DNA from: Desulfurellaceae bacterium bin18
GTDB taxonomy: Bacteria > Desulfobacterota > Binatia > Bin18
Direction of reading: 5' to 3'
Assembly: GCA_002238415.1 (NCBI GenBank)
Contig: MPMI01000001.1
Location: 1 to 64,000 of the forward strand
Length of the DNA stretch: 64,000 nucleotides
Below the pieces are notes generated by a model. It searched no databases and had not been told where the DNA came from. It saw nothing but the letters and a program-made list of their open reading frames with translations. A program made the position numbers and the translations under genes. Shown piece by piece: positions 16,735 through 25,759 of the stretch. The number at the start of each line of letters is the position of its first letter. The stretch's first letter is position 1.

Positions 16735-17856
16735 ATGGAGGTAGATACCCAAGGTTATGTGTCTGCGGACGGTCATGTTGTTGAGCCAGCAGACCTCTGG
16801 ACCACGCGCATGGACAAACGTTTTCGTGACCGCGCCCCGCGGGTCGAAGCGCGCGAGGATGCCGACTATTACATTATTGATGGGCTGACACCATTTCCGG
16901 TTGGGCTCGAAGGCGCCACCATGGAAGACAAGCTCGCCGGCAATATCGAGACCATGGCGAGTCGGCACGCGGACACGCGGCCAGGGGCATGGGACCCACA
17001 GCAGCGACTGCTTGACCAGGACCTGGACCATGTCCGGGCTGAGGTTATTTACGCGGGCGCGTTCGGACTTCAATTCTTTACGCTTCAAGATGCCGAATAC
17101 CAGCGCGAAGCCATGCGGGTGTATAACGACTGGCTGAGTGAATTCTGTGCCGCTGCGCCGGATCGGCTGCTTGGTGCGGGTTTACTGCCCGTGCGCGGCC
17201 CGCTCGAATGGGCCTGTGAGGAAGCCGAGCGTTGCGCCAAGCAGGGCCTGCGGACCCTTACGATTCCCGCGGATGTTCCCGATCGTTCTTACGTGACGTC
17301 GGACTATGAGCGTCTGTGGAGCACGCTCGAAGATATCGGACTGCCCGTTGCTACCCATTCCGGCACGGGAACGGCCGAAGAGTTTTATTCTAAATACAAA
17401 CGCATGGGTACGGGCATGGCCGTGGTTGAAATGAAGATGTTCCAGCCCATGCGCGGTTTTGTCGACCTGCTCTGGAGTGCCGCACCCCAACGCTATCCAA
17501 AGCTGCGCTTCGTGATCGCCGAGGGTGGCGTTGGTTGGATCGCCTCTATGCTCGGTTTTATGGATCACTGGTGGAACGATCATCGTCGCTGGATGGAACC
17601 CAAGCTCGACGAAAAACCGAGCACGTATTTCAAACGCCAGTTCTGGGCTACATTTGAGGACGACCGAGCCGGCATTCAGACCCGCGATATCATTGGCGTG
17701 GATCGCCTGATGTGGGGTGCAGACTATCCGCACACGGAAGGCACGTTTCCGCGTTCGGTCGAGCAGGTCACCAAAGATTTCGCCGGGGTGCCTGAAGGCG
17801 AGGTCTATCAGATGGTGGCAGGGAACGCGGCGCAGTTGTATGGACTAGATCAATAG
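16735..17856 (+). CDS. COG2159 metal-dependent amidohydrolase, paralogue B
   Basis: A 373-residue paralogue of the preceding gene with matching motifs (VSADGHVVEPADLW, LPVATHSGTGTAE, WGADYPHTEGTFP) and a well-conserved C-terminus ending NAAQLYGL. The conserved Ser of WGSDYP is Ala here. Divergence between copies is spread over the gene, so the duplication is not recent. AAGGAGGAA lies upstream. The stop is 15 bases from the CoA-transferase start, so these are co-transcribed. Confidence 0.88.
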   Translation: MEVDTQGYVSADGHVVEPADLWTTRMDKRFRDRAPRVEAREDADYYIIDGLTPFPVGLEGATMEDKLAGNIETMASRHADTRPGAWDPQQRLLDQDLDHVRAEVIYAGAFGLQFFTLQDAEYQREAMRVYNDWLSEFCAAAPDRLLGAGLLPVRGPLEWACEEAERCAKQGLRTLTIPADVPDRSYVTSDYERLWSTLEDIGLPVATHSGTGTAEEFYSKYKRMGTGMAVVEMKMFQPMRGFVDLLWSAAPQRYPKLRFVIAEGGVGWIASMLGFMDHWWNDHRRWMEPKLDEKPSTYFKRQFWATFEDDRAGIQTRDIIGVDRLMWGADYPHTEGTFPRSVEQVTKDFAGVPEGEVYQMVAGNAAQLYGLDQ

Positions 17857-17871
17857 ACGGATAGGACGCAT

Positions 17872-19035
17872 ATGGCAGGTTGTCTCGACGGCATCAAAGT
17901 CCTCGATCTCGGGCGCTATCAGGCCGGTCCACGCTGCGCGATGGTGCTCAGCGATCTGGGGGCAGAGGTCATTAAAGTCGAAGCGCCGGGTGGGGATGAG
18001 TCACGCGGCCTGGGCCGCGTTTACTGGTCCGCCTACAACCGCGGGAAGAAGAGCATTACGCTGAATCTGCGCAGCGAGCAGGGCATCGCTCTCCTTAAGG
18101 CACTTGTGCCCAAAGTTGACATGCTGCTCCAGAATTTTCGGCCGGGAGTTATGGATAAGATGGGCTTGGGCTATGAGACGCTCAAACAGCTCAACTCTGG
18201 GCTTATTCTCATCAACGTCTCCGGCTTTGGCCAATCAGGACCGTACCGGGACCGACCCGCCTATGATCCGATTGGCCAAGCCATGTCCGGTCTCATGGGC
18301 TTCACCGGATTTCCGGACGGTCCACCGGTCATGACGAATTCACCCATCATTGATCGGATCACGGCGCTGCACGCCACTATTGGGGCGCTGGGTGCCCTCC
18401 ACCACCGAGATGTCACCGGAGAGGGACAGTCCCTTGACGTGTGCCTGCTCGACACCGGCTATACGCTGATGGAGATCCCGATCGCCCAATATCTTCTCAC
18501 TGATAAGGAACCACCACGACGGGGCAATACCCCCGGCGGTATCGCTCCGTGTAATACCTACCAGGCGAAAGACGGCTGGGTCTATATTCTGGCCGTACCC
18601 CAGCATATGTGGGGGCGGTTCTGTCGCGGAATCGGTCGAGAGGATCTCACGGACGACAAGCGTTTCTCCAGTATTGCCGGGCGGGCGTCGCATGCGGACG
18701 AGGTCAACGCGCTGGTCGATGCCTGGGTGCGGGATAAGACGGTGGCCGAGGTCGTGCAAGTCCTGGAGCAGGCTGAGGTGCCGGTCGGGCCGGTGCATAC
18801 CATTCCACAGGCAGCTCACGATCCTCACCTGTGGGAGCGGAAAATGCTGGTCGAAACTGAGGATCACGAACAAGGGCACACCTATGTGCCTGGGTTGACC
18901 GTCAAATTCTCGGATACTCCCGGAAAAATCGGACCGATTCCACAGCCCGGAGAACATAACGGCGAGGTGTATGGCGAGTGGTTAGGGCATACGGAAGCGG
19001 CTCTGACACGTTGGAAAGAAGAGGGGATTGTTTAA
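17872..19035 (+). CDS. CaiB/BaiF (class III) CoA-transferase
   Basis: A 387-residue family III CoA-transferase. It begins GIKVLDLGRYQAGPRCAMVLSDLGAEVIKVE and has FGQSGPYRDRPAYDPIGQAMSG. The probable nucleophile Asp194 is in GEGQSLDVCLLD. The family moves CoA between carboxylic acids, activating a substrate for later CoA-dependent steps. It would feed enzymes such as the enoyl-CoA hydratase at 5813 or the acyl-CoA dehydrogenase at 62107. It follows amidohydrolase B after 15 bases. Confidence 0.9.
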   Translation: MAGCLDGIKVLDLGRYQAGPRCAMVLSDLGAEVIKVEAPGGDESRGLGRVYWSAYNRGKKSITLNLRSEQGIALLKALVPKVDMLLQNFRPGVMDKMGLGYETLKQLNSGLILINVSGFGQSGPYRDRPAYDPIGQAMSGLMGFTGFPDGPPVMTNSPIIDRITALHATIGALGALHHRDVTGEGQSLDVCLLDTGYTLMEIPIAQYLLTDKEPPRRGNTPGGIAPCNTYQAKDGWVYILAVPQHMWGRFCRGIGREDLTDDKRFSSIAGRASHADEVNALVDAWVRDKTVAEVVQVLEQAEVPVGPVHTIPQAAHDPHLWERKMLVETEDHEQGHTYVPGLTVKFSDTPGKIGPIPQPGEHNGEVYGEWLGHTEAALTRWKEEGIV

Positions 19036-19059
19036 ACCGATAGCCACAAAGGAGGCGCC

Positions 19060-19530
19060 ATGGCAAACGGACAAGAAAGTATGAGCACGAGCGTTGCCCG
19101 GTTCGAAGAGCTGAAACCGATTGACTACGCGAGCTTTATCAAGAACTATAAACCTGACGGCACTCAGGGCTATGCGCTGATCGGTCGGGCGGGCAAGACC
19201 AGCCCTGCGATCAAGGGTGACCACGGCTTTACCATGGCCATCAATAAGGTCAGTCCGGGAAAGGGAGCCCCGTTGCATAGCCATCCGAAACCCGAGGTAT
19301 TTGTGGTGCTGTCCGGCACCTGCGCCTTTTTCTGGGGAGACAAGGGCGAAAATGAGGTTGTCCTCGGACCGTGGGACACGATTTCCTTTCCGGCAGGAAC
19401 CTCGGAAGGGTTTCGGAATATAGGCGACCAGGAGGCCAATCTTCTGGTTGTCCTGAGCGGCTCGGAAGTTGGTAAGGTAACGTTTACGAAACAGAGCGAG
19501 ACGGCTGAGGCGGCCAGCGTCGAGGCCTAG
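19060..19530 (+). CDS. Cupin-domain protein
   Basis: A 156-residue single-cupin protein. Motif 1 is GAPLHSHPKPEVFVVLSG with two His and a Glu for a metal, and motif 2 follows as GPWDTISFPAGTSEGFRNIG. Small cupins bind Fe, Mn or Zn and act as dioxygenases, isomerases or binding proteins. AAGGAGG precedes the ATG. It lies between the CoA-transferase and an SMP-30 protein in an operon-like run. The reaction is not known. Confidence 0.85.
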   Translation: MANGQESMSTSVARFEELKPIDYASFIKNYKPDGTQGYALIGRAGKTSPAIKGDHGFTMAINKVSPGKGAPLHSHPKPEVFVVLSGTCAFFWGDKGENEVVLGPWDTISFPAGTSEGFRNIGDQEANLLVVLSGSEVGKVTFTKQSETAEAASVEA

Positions 19531-19560
19531 TATCCCGACCGAGAAAAAGGAGGATTTCCC

Positions 19561-20469
19561 ATGGCAACATTTTCAGTTGATCAGGTTGATATTTTTGGCA
19601 AGGGTGTATTGCAGGCCGAGGGAGTAGTGGTGGACAAGGAGGGCAACGTCTTTGGCGGTGGTCGGAACGGCATTATGTATAAGGTCACACCCGATGGCAC
19701 AGTGAGTGAGCTCGCCACCCTGCCCGAGGGTTCTATCCCCAATGGGGTGACCATGGATAGCAATGGCGATCTGGTCTACTGCGATCTGGGCAAGCAGGCC
19801 ATGATGCGCGTGACCCAGGGCGGAGAAGTATCGCTGATTGCAGACCAGGTTGGCGCACTCAAACTGACCCTCCCGAATTTTGCCAGCTACGACGCCGAGG
19901 GTAATCTCTACGTCTCGAATTCGAGTACGTCGAGTATTGAGAATGTCCTGGCCGAGTTGGCTACCCCCTCACCCAAAGGGGCGCTGGTCGTTATCCGTCC
20001 AAACGGGAAGAGTGAAATCGTGGCCGAGGGTATTTATCTGGCCAACGGCACCGCGATCGACCCGAAAGAAGATGCGGTCTACGTGCTGGAAAGCACCCGG
20101 AACGACTGTCTGCGCATTCAGATCAAGAAAGATGGCACGTTTGGGAAGCCCGAGATCTACTCCAAGGATTTTCCGGCCCTGCCAGACGGCATGGCTTTTG
20201 ACGTGGACGGTAATATGTACGTCACGCTTCCGGCGGTAGTGACGGGCGGGGATATGGTGCCGGCCCATCAAGTCATCGCCGTTGATACCAACGGAAACTG
20301 GAGCATGCTGATCGATGACTCGGCCGAGGGCAAGAAGCTCAACTTCCCGACGAACTGCGCCTTCGGTGGACCGGATTTGCAGACGCTGTATATCGCCAAT
20401 CTCGAAGGCGATCACTTCAGTTGCGTCAAGACGCCCTACACCGGCCATCCGCTCTACCATCAGCGCTAA
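19561..20469 (+). CDS. SMP-30/gluconolactonase-like beta-propeller protein
   Basis: A 302-residue six-bladed propeller of the SGL family. Indicators are GVVVDKEGNVFGGGRNGIMYKV, NGVTMDSNGDLVYCDLG, the NLYVSNS and NGTAIDPKEDAVYVLES strands, and MAFDVDGNMYVTLPA. Members hydrolyse lactones or esters with a single Ca or Zn ion. It may open a lactone made by the LLM oxygenases (Baeyer-Villiger type), which is inference from context. AAAAAGGAGG precedes the ATG. No signal peptide is seen. Confidence 0.85.
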   Translation: MATFSVDQVDIFGKGVLQAEGVVVDKEGNVFGGGRNGIMYKVTPDGTVSELATLPEGSIPNGVTMDSNGDLVYCDLGKQAMMRVTQGGEVSLIADQVGALKLTLPNFASYDAEGNLYVSNSSTSSIENVLAELATPSPKGALVVIRPNGKSEIVAEGIYLANGTAIDPKEDAVYVLESTRNDCLRIQIKKDGTFGKPEIYSKDFPALPDGMAFDVDGNMYVTLPAVVTGGDMVPAHQVIAVDTNGNWSMLIDDSAEGKKLNFPTNCAFGGPDLQTLYIANLEGDHFSCVKTPYTGHPLYHQR

Positions 20470-20483
20470 GGGGAAGGTGGGCT

Positions 20484-21449
20484 ATGAAGGCAATGCGAGC
20501 ACACCAACCTGGAGGACCGGAGCAACTCCGCTATGAGGATGCCCCCGACCCTGAGTTGGGGGCGGCTCAGGTCCTCATTCGGGTTCGGGCGATTGGGATC
20601 AACCCTGCCGATTTGGTCCGGCTGTCCGGCAAGCTTGCTCCACTGAAACTTCCCTATATCACTGGTACGGATGTGTCTGGTGAGGTCGAAGCCGTGAGTC
20701 CCGGCGTTACACAGGTTCAGGTCGGCGACCGCGTATTTGGCCGCGCGATTAGTGCCGGCTATGCAGAAAAGACGTGCCTGCTCGCCCAGGAGGCAATACC
20801 CCTGCCGTCTGCGCTCTCTTTTGCTGAGGGGGCCGCGATCCCGATACCGTTTTATACGGCCTATTATGCTTTGCATCATAAAGCAGGGGTGCAGGCGGGA
20901 GAAACGGTCCTGATTTCTGCTGGTGGCGGTGGCGTCGGCGTCGCGGCCATCCAGCTGGCCAAAGCCGCGGGGGCGCGGGTGATTACGACAGTTGGGTCAC
21001 AGGAAAAAGTAGACCGGACACGCGAACTGGGTGCTGAGGTAGCGCTGAATTATAAACAGCAGGATTTTGCGGCAGAGGTTCTCAAGCTGACCGAGGGCAA
21101 GGGAGTGGATGTCATCATTGAGAATGTCGCCACAGATAACTTGGCTGCCGACTGCTCAGCCGTTGCCAAGTCCGGCCGTATTGTCTTAATCGGTACGGGC
21201 ACCGGCAAAGCTCCGGACGCTACGTTTGGCGTGCTGCCCGCTCTCATCAAAGATATCACCTTCTATGGAATGAGCCTCATTAATGCCGCCCAGGTCATCC
21301 CGGAGATGGCGGCCGCACTCACCCCGCTGTTTGCCGATGGCACACTCAAAGCATTGGTGAGTAAGACGTATCCGTTGGCTGAGGCTGCTCAAGCCCTGAA
21401 TGACCTGCTTGCGAGTAAAGTGTTCGGCAAGCTGGTTCTGACGCCATAA
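20484..21449 (+). CDS. Zinc-independent quinone oxidoreductase/alcohol dehydrogenase (MDR family)
   Basis: A 321-residue medium-chain dehydrogenase/reductase. It has a GroES-like N-terminal domain (RAHQPGGPEQLRYEDAPDPE, VRAIGINPADLVRL) and a Rossmann domain with VLISAGGGGVGVAAIQLAK. No catalytic zinc cysteine cluster is seen, so it belongs with NADPH:quinone reductases and enoyl reductases. The start at 20484 has AAGGGGAAGGTGG upstream and begins the domain correctly. Confidence 0.88.
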   Translation: MKAMRAHQPGGPEQLRYEDAPDPELGAAQVLIRVRAIGINPADLVRLSGKLAPLKLPYITGTDVSGEVEAVSPGVTQVQVGDRVFGRAISAGYAEKTCLLAQEAIPLPSALSFAEGAAIPIPFYTAYYALHHKAGVQAGETVLISAGGGGVGVAAIQLAKAAGARVITTVGSQEKVDRTRELGAEVALNYKQQDFAAEVLKLTEGKGVDVIIENVATDNLAADCSAVAKSGRIVLIGTGTGKAPDATFGVLPALIKDITFYGMSLINAAQVIPEMAAALTPLFADGTLKALVSKTYPLAEAAQALNDLLASKVFGKLVLTP

Positions 21450-21482
21450 AAGAGTCCACTCAGCAAAAAGGAAAGGAAGACG

Positions 21483-21893
21483 ATGGCACTCACCTTAGCG
21501 CTTGCAGAACAATTTATCGCCGCCGCCAAACTCAAGGCCCAAGAGAAGGGGTGGGACATGAGCTTTGCGGTCGCAGACTCATCCGGGAATCTGGTCGCCC
21601 TGGCTCGTATGGATGATGCCCGCTGGCTGACGACCGGCGTTGCCCAGAGCAAGGCGTTTACCGCCGCGACTTTCCGGCGCACCTCGCGTGAGGTGGCCGA
21701 ACTGGCGGAATCCCGCTCGCAATTATTCGCGAGTGTGTCTGAGATTGTTGGACGGCCGTTGCTCTTGGCCGGAGGCGGTCTACCACTCTCAGTGAACGGT
21801 GAATTTCTCGGTGGCGTCGGAGCCAGTGGCGGGACAGAAGATGAAGACATCGAATGCGCCCGCGCCGCGCTCGATGCCCTCGGAGCCGAATAG
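21483..21893 (+). CDS. GlcG/HbpS-family (DUF336) protein
   Basis: A 136-residue protein of the GlcG/HbpS family, recognised by the middle (DMSFAVADSSGNLVALARMDDA) and the end (GGLPLSVNGEFLGGVGASGGTEDEDIECARAAL). Members are small octameric proteins, some binding haem or cobalamin, and often sit beside catabolic genes without a fixed role. AAGGAAAGG precedes the ATG. Confidence 0.85.
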   Translation: MALTLALAEQFIAAAKLKAQEKGWDMSFAVADSSGNLVALARMDDARWLTTGVAQSKAFTAATFRRTSREVAELAESRSQLFASVSEIVGRPLLLAGGGLPLSVNGEFLGGVGASGGTEDEDIECARAALDALGAE

Positions 21894-21913
21894 GCAGACC
21901 AACAGCCACCCGC

Positions 21914-22981
21914 ATGGTCCAGCCTATTAACGTCCTGCTCATTGGTGCGGTGGGAGACGCTGTCATCGAAAAGATCGAGGCGGTCGATCCCCGCATTCGA
22001 GTTGCCGATGCACGCGGGAAGTTCGAGGTTGAGTACGCTGAGACCTGGCCGGCGGAATCCGTTCGGCGCTATGTCTCAAAAGCACTTGTTGCGGCGAACA
22101 CCTCGACCCGCGCCGAGCGGGATGCCCTGCTGGCTGAAGCCGAGGTCATCTGCATTCGCTTCCCTTTTCCGCTCGATCTGCGTGCTCGGACGCCACGCCT
22201 CAAGTGGCTCCACCAAACACCTGCGGGTGCCTCGAATTTGCGCATGTGCGACATCTGGGGCAGCGATGTCGTCGTGACCACGTCGCGCGGTCTGAATAAC
22301 GCCTTGCCTATTGCAGAATATGTGCTGTCCCTGATCTTCCTCTTTGCAAAGTCGCTCCCCCAGGCTTTTCACGATCAGAACAATCAGGCGTTCGAACGTC
22401 GAGCCTATCGCCCCATATTAGTCCAGGGAAAAACCGTCGGCATTATCGGTTTGGGTGGCATTGGGAGTGCTGTTGCACATCTTGCCAAAGCCGTGGGTAT
22501 GCGGGTCGTGGCAACCCGGCGCTCAGCAGCCACCTCGCAGAGTCAGACGCAGGGTATCGATCAACTCCTGCCGCCATCAGAACTCGCGGTTTTGCTTGAG
22601 CAGAGTGATTTCGTTGTGGTGAGCACCCAATGGACACTGGAAACGGACGGACTCATTGGTGAAACCGAGCTGCGCCAGATGAAACCGAGCGCGTATCTCA
22701 TCAACGTGGCCCGGGGTGAAATCATTGAGCAAGCGGCGCTCACCCAGGCATTGCAGGCAGGCTGGATCGCCGGGGCTGGTCTGGATGTCTACACTGGGGA
22801 ATTCACCGGGCCGCCACCGGAAGAAATCTGGCAGTTGCCGAATGTCGTCATTACTCCGCACACGTCAGGGGGAACGGATGTCCAGCAGGCCAAGGGCCTG
22901 GAATTGTTCTGCGAGAATCTGCGGCGCTACGTCAGCGGCCAAGCTCTGCTGAATGTCTTGGACTGGGAACGGGGCTACTGA
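21914..22981 (+). CDS. D-2-hydroxyacid dehydrogenase family protein
   Basis: A 355-residue NAD-dependent D-isomer-specific 2-hydroxyacid dehydrogenase. The NAD site is GIIGLGGIGSAVAHLA. The catalytic Arg is in INVARGEIIEQAAL, and the active-site His is in ITPHTSGGTD. The chosen ATG begins MVQPINVLLIG; a start 20 codons earlier would overlap the previous gene. It closes the catabolic operon. The last 32 codons are repeated at 27008-27107. Confidence 0.87.
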   Translation: MVQPINVLLIGAVGDAVIEKIEAVDPRIRVADARGKFEVEYAETWPAESVRRYVSKALVAANTSTRAERDALLAEAEVICIRFPFPLDLRARTPRLKWLHQTPAGASNLRMCDIWGSDVVVTTSRGLNNALPIAEYVLSLIFLFAKSLPQAFHDQNNQAFERRAYRPILVQGKTVGIIGLGGIGSAVAHLAKAVGMRVVATRRSAATSQSQTQGIDQLLPPSELAVLLEQSDFVVVSTQWTLETDGLIGETELRQMKPSAYLINVARGEIIEQAALTQALQAGWIAGAGLDVYTGEFTGPPPEEIWQLPNVVITPHTSGGTDVQQAKGLELFCENLRRYVSGQALLNVLDWERGY

Positions 22982-22982
22982 A
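22883..22982. repeat. Direct repeat, copy 1: 3' end of the D-2-hydroxyacid dehydrogenase gene
   Basis: About 100 bases at the gene's end match 27008-27107 in the same orientation. From QAKGLELFC to the stop the protein sequence is the same in both copies, while at least seven bases differ, all at silent positions. Confidence 0.92.
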
Positions 22983-23053
22983 ATCTAGCATGAGCAACAA
23001 TTTTGTGGTCTCTACATTGACCACAACCTCTTCGTCAAAGCCTCAGGAAATTG

Positions 23054-23512
23054 TCATTTTGCGACGAAGTCCCGAAATGCCTTAAGCAAGGATTGATCTT
23101 CATTCCCCATTTCTTTTTCCTCTCTTTGCGTATTTTTAAGTGTTGCCGCCTTTAACTTTATATACGTTCCATTATCAGTCGTTCCCAGGAACTTCCGCCC
23201 ATCATGAAGTCGTGCGACAAACGTGACTTCTTTGTCCCTTCCTCCAAGGAGCAATCCAGCAAGAAGACCCGCAGGTCCAAGCAAAACTCCACCTGCTAAC
23301 CCCCAACCCACGGTGCCGCTGAGCCGTTTTACCGATTGTTCGGTGGCAATCTCGACCTCTTCAAGTTCCGATTCCGGCACCCTCTCTTCCTTTTTGAATA
23401 TCAATCCCTGTTTTGTCGGAAGTATCAATTGGCCAAACATGATGATTCCATCACTCCCTTCCAGGAAGTCACCCGCATGGATTCTAAAGCTACAGGATGC
23501 GACCATGTGCAT
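23054..23512 (-). CDS. Hypothetical protein with glycine-zipper membrane segment
   Basis: A 152-residue protein whose start (ATGCACATG) has a clear AAGGAG site, making it preferable to the longer frame. The middle has a Gly-rich hydrophobic stretch (GWGLAGGVLLGPAGLLAGLLLGG) like a glycine zipper, and the N-terminal half has beta character (IIMFGQLILPTKQGLIF). The C-terminus is charged. The sequence may be a small membrane-inserting or PH-like protein; no function is recognised. It lies in the accessory segment flanked by the dehydrogenase 3'-end repeats. Confidence 0.65.
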   Translation of the reverse strand: MHMVASCSFRIHAGDFLEGSDGIIMFGQLILPTKQGLIFKKEERVPESELEEVEIATEQSVKRLSGTVGWGLAGGVLLGPAGLLAGLLLGGRDKEVTFVARLHDGRKFLGTTDNGTYIKLKAATLKNTQREEKEMGNEDQSLLKAFRDFVAK

Positions 23513-23656
23513 TTTTCTCCTTAATTCAGGCTCTTGGCTATTATCAAACCTCTTGTCCTCCGACATCCATAGTGGGGCCGTTGCCGACTTCATCGGTAAA
23601 TAGGGAGTCAATCCCCATTGGCATAACATAGCCGTCGCGTATAGTGACGATTAAGT

Positions 23657-24415
23657 TCAGCAGCATGATTGTGGCAATGGTTTAGTTTGCAATGCTACGG
23701 CCCGAAAAACCCTATTAGAGCGGACAGCAACAGCGATTATATGCTTCCACGGTTCCCTCCGTACGATCGCGTCGGATACAATCCTCAAGCTATCCTGGTC
23801 CAAACGATCAACACAGGGGAATAAAACCTCAGTGACTACCAACCACCATTCTCGATACTTCGCTACCCGCTCCTGAATGCGCTTGTTAGCGGATTTCTTG
23901 TCAATGGCAGATTGGATATTTTTGACCAGCGTATCTACAACAATGTCACCCTTGATTTCCCCTCCTATGTAGACTTCATATTTGCATCTGTCTGGGTTGT
24001 CGGTGATCTTGCCCAGAATCTTTAAAGTGAGGCCATGGGGCAGTTTGATAGGGTTGTGTTCATATCGCCAGGTTCCCGAATCCGGGTTTCTGTAGTGGTC
24101 TTCTAGCACCCGCTTGATGTGTTTCCTTAGTTCCTTCTTTCTCTTGCCCTCGTCCACAGATTGGAACATCGTCTCATCCTCGTACTCGATGGACACCCAG
24201 TAGCCTCGACCGTTTTCCGCAGGACCAAGGGACTTGAATGTCTCATCTAAGAATTGCCAAACTGACCTATGAGCGAGCGAATTGATAGTTGTTACTTCAA
24301 TGGCGATGTCGCCATCCATGACGAGGTCGGGCGGGTCCTGACCATCTGTTAAGTGACAAACCTTATGACCTTTGGAGCGCAGCCATTCGGCGACCAATTC
24401 TTCGTCTCGATTCAT
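23657..24415 (-). CDS. Hypothetical protein with a possible PD-(D/E)XK-like nuclease core
   Basis: The 252-residue protein opens with a helix and a strand (ELVAEWLRSKGHKVCHL) followed by DPPDLVMDGDIAIEVT. Pro29-Asp30 and Glu40 in a strand match the layout of PD-(D/E)XK nucleases, but the usual Lys two residues after the Glu is Thr42, so activity is doubtful. The rest is rich in charged helices. It is in the accessory segment with lower GC content than the neighbours, which suggests transfer. A divergent AT-rich stretch upstream (about 24420-24500) may hold its promoter. Confidence 0.6.
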   Translation of the reverse strand: MNRDEELVAEWLRSKGHKVCHLTDGQDPPDLVMDGDIAIEVTTINSLAHRSVWQFLDETFKSLGPAENGRGYWVSIEYEDETMFQSVDEGKRKKELRKHIKRVLEDHYRNPDSGTWRYEHNPIKLPHGLTLKILGKITDNPDRCKYEVYIGGEIKGDIVVDTLVKNIQSAIDKKSANKRIQERVAKYREWWLVVTEVLFPCVDRLDQDSLRIVSDAIVRREPWKHIIAVAVRSNRVFRAVALQTKPLPQSCC

Positions 24416-24688
24416 GTTCCTATGCTCCGTTGCTTCAAACTAGCCTATTAGAGTGTTTCACAATAGGTTATAGACCCTCATTGAAAAAGGAAAAATAATG
24501 GTACGGTCCTAATTCGGCAGCTCCTTTTCAAAGCGGACCATCAGGCTGCCCTGCTCCCATGACTCAGCCCCAGGCGGTATCCACACGCCTACTTGCGATA
24601 GGCCCTAGCAGCATAGCTTTGTCCAGACGTGGGAGCCGGGCCACACACGTTCTGCCTCGGCTGCTATCCGTCGCCAGCCCCTCCCCCC
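24416..24688. other. Gap without a supported gene
   Basis: An AT-rich stretch with a small hairpin (CCTATT with AATAGG near 24444-24467) is followed by GC-rich sequence. Two short overlapping ORFs on opposite strands have no recognisable domain and are not called. Confidence 0.5.
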
Positions 24689-24949
24689 TCAAATATCCAG
24701 GTCCTGAGCGGAGCGATAGCGGACGCGCACGACCACCCATATCTTTTCTTTGCTCCCGTAGGGCTTGAAGTAACGTTCTATGACTTCCCATATGTCTCAG
24801 CCTAAAGCGAGCGAGCCCGTGTAGGGAGAGAAGATAATATCCCCTACGGCAGGGATCATGCCGAAATCTTCAAGGCCGAATGTTTTGCGCTCGCTTTTGT
24901 ATTGTCCGTCCTTCTCAAAGTAAATTTGAATGATGACTTCTCGACTCAT
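24689..24949 (-). pseudogene. Small protein interrupted by an in-frame TGA
   Basis: From ATG 24949 (AAAGGAGGG upstream) the frame gives 50 residues ending SPYTGSLALG and TGA (24799-24797). Translation then continues in the same frame as DIWEVIERYFKPYGSKEKIWVVVRVRYRSAQDLDI to a TGA at 24689. The second part has coherent beta-strand composition and no frameshift, so the original gene was probably about 86 residues. The TGA is most likely a mutated Trp or other codon. There is no CxxU-type motif to suggest selenocysteine. The function is unknown. Confidence 0.55.
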
Positions 24950-25079
24950 TTTCTCCCTCCTTTCATCGACTCTCAACGATGATAAAATTCTGTAACGCCT
25001 CCGACCACTCCACCACGACCGAACGCCCCGCCCCGCGAGAAACATTGCTTTCTTCGATCGGGGTAAGTAACATTGGCCG

Positions 25080-25622
25080 ATGCCTACCCTCCTCATTGCT
25101 GTCGTGTTTACCCTCATCGCGTCTCTTGCCCAGGCCGATACGTCTCGAACAAGCGAAACCAAGGATATGAAGACCTACGGCAACTGCATCACCTTCACGG
25201 AAAGGGACCTCTTCACCGATGAGGAGTACTACACCGTCACATGCGGGGAAGAAACGCTCACCGACGCAACGGCAATCGGGATACGGTCCCAGCGAGACGG
25301 CCTCTATGTCATCCTCAGTAAAGGACTCCAGTTTCACCTTGAAGACCAGGTTCCCGTCATTATCCGTGTGGACAAAGGCCCGGTCATCCGGCGCTCTGCC
25401 GATTGGGACCGCCAGAACCCCAGAAGAGCTTTCATTCAAGACGACCACTTGGCCCGCCGCCTGCTCGACAACCTCGCCAACGGACAGAGAGCAATCCTCA
25501 AAGTCGGAGACGAAGGCGGCAACATCCAGCTAGACGGCTCCCAGCGCGCGGTTGCTGACTTCCGCCACCGTGCCAGCCTGCAACCGCAGCAAACCCTCGA
25601 AATCCCCGCCCGCGCCTGCTGA
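25080..25622 (+). CDS. Secreted hypothetical protein
   Basis: A 180-residue protein with a signal peptide (MPTLLIAVVFTLIASLAQA). The mature part has two cysteines near the start, a strand-rich centre (IIRVDKGPVIRRSA) and a helix LLDNLANGQRAILKVG, and the final stretch ADFRHRAS is like the ends of IalB-type periplasmic proteins. That resemblance is weak. The ribosome site is not obvious. It runs divergently from the interrupted small gene and lies in the accessory segment. Confidence 0.55.
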   Translation: MPTLLIAVVFTLIASLAQADTSRTSETKDMKTYGNCITFTERDLFTDEEYYTVTCGEETLTDATAIGIRSQRDGLYVILSKGLQFHLEDQVPVIIRVDKGPVIRRSADWDRQNPRRAFIQDDHLARRLLDNLANGQRAILKVGDEGGNIQLDGSQRAVADFRHRASLQPQQTLEIPARAC

Positions 25623-25759
25623 CCTCACCGCGTAGCCAGGGCAAACGCGCCAGAACCCCTACGGCAACCTGTCACGCTTCCCGCAGGCTTGCCACCCGCC
25701 TGTCTCATCCGATGTTGCGCCGCCCTGCCATGACGCCGGCACCGTCCTATGGGACGGCC

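Noticed and set aside
24559..24791. Two short opposed ORFs in the accessory segment, considered as an IS remnant
   Set aside because: No transposase motif or terminal inverted repeats; part of the minus strand is better read as the continuation of the interrupted small gene.
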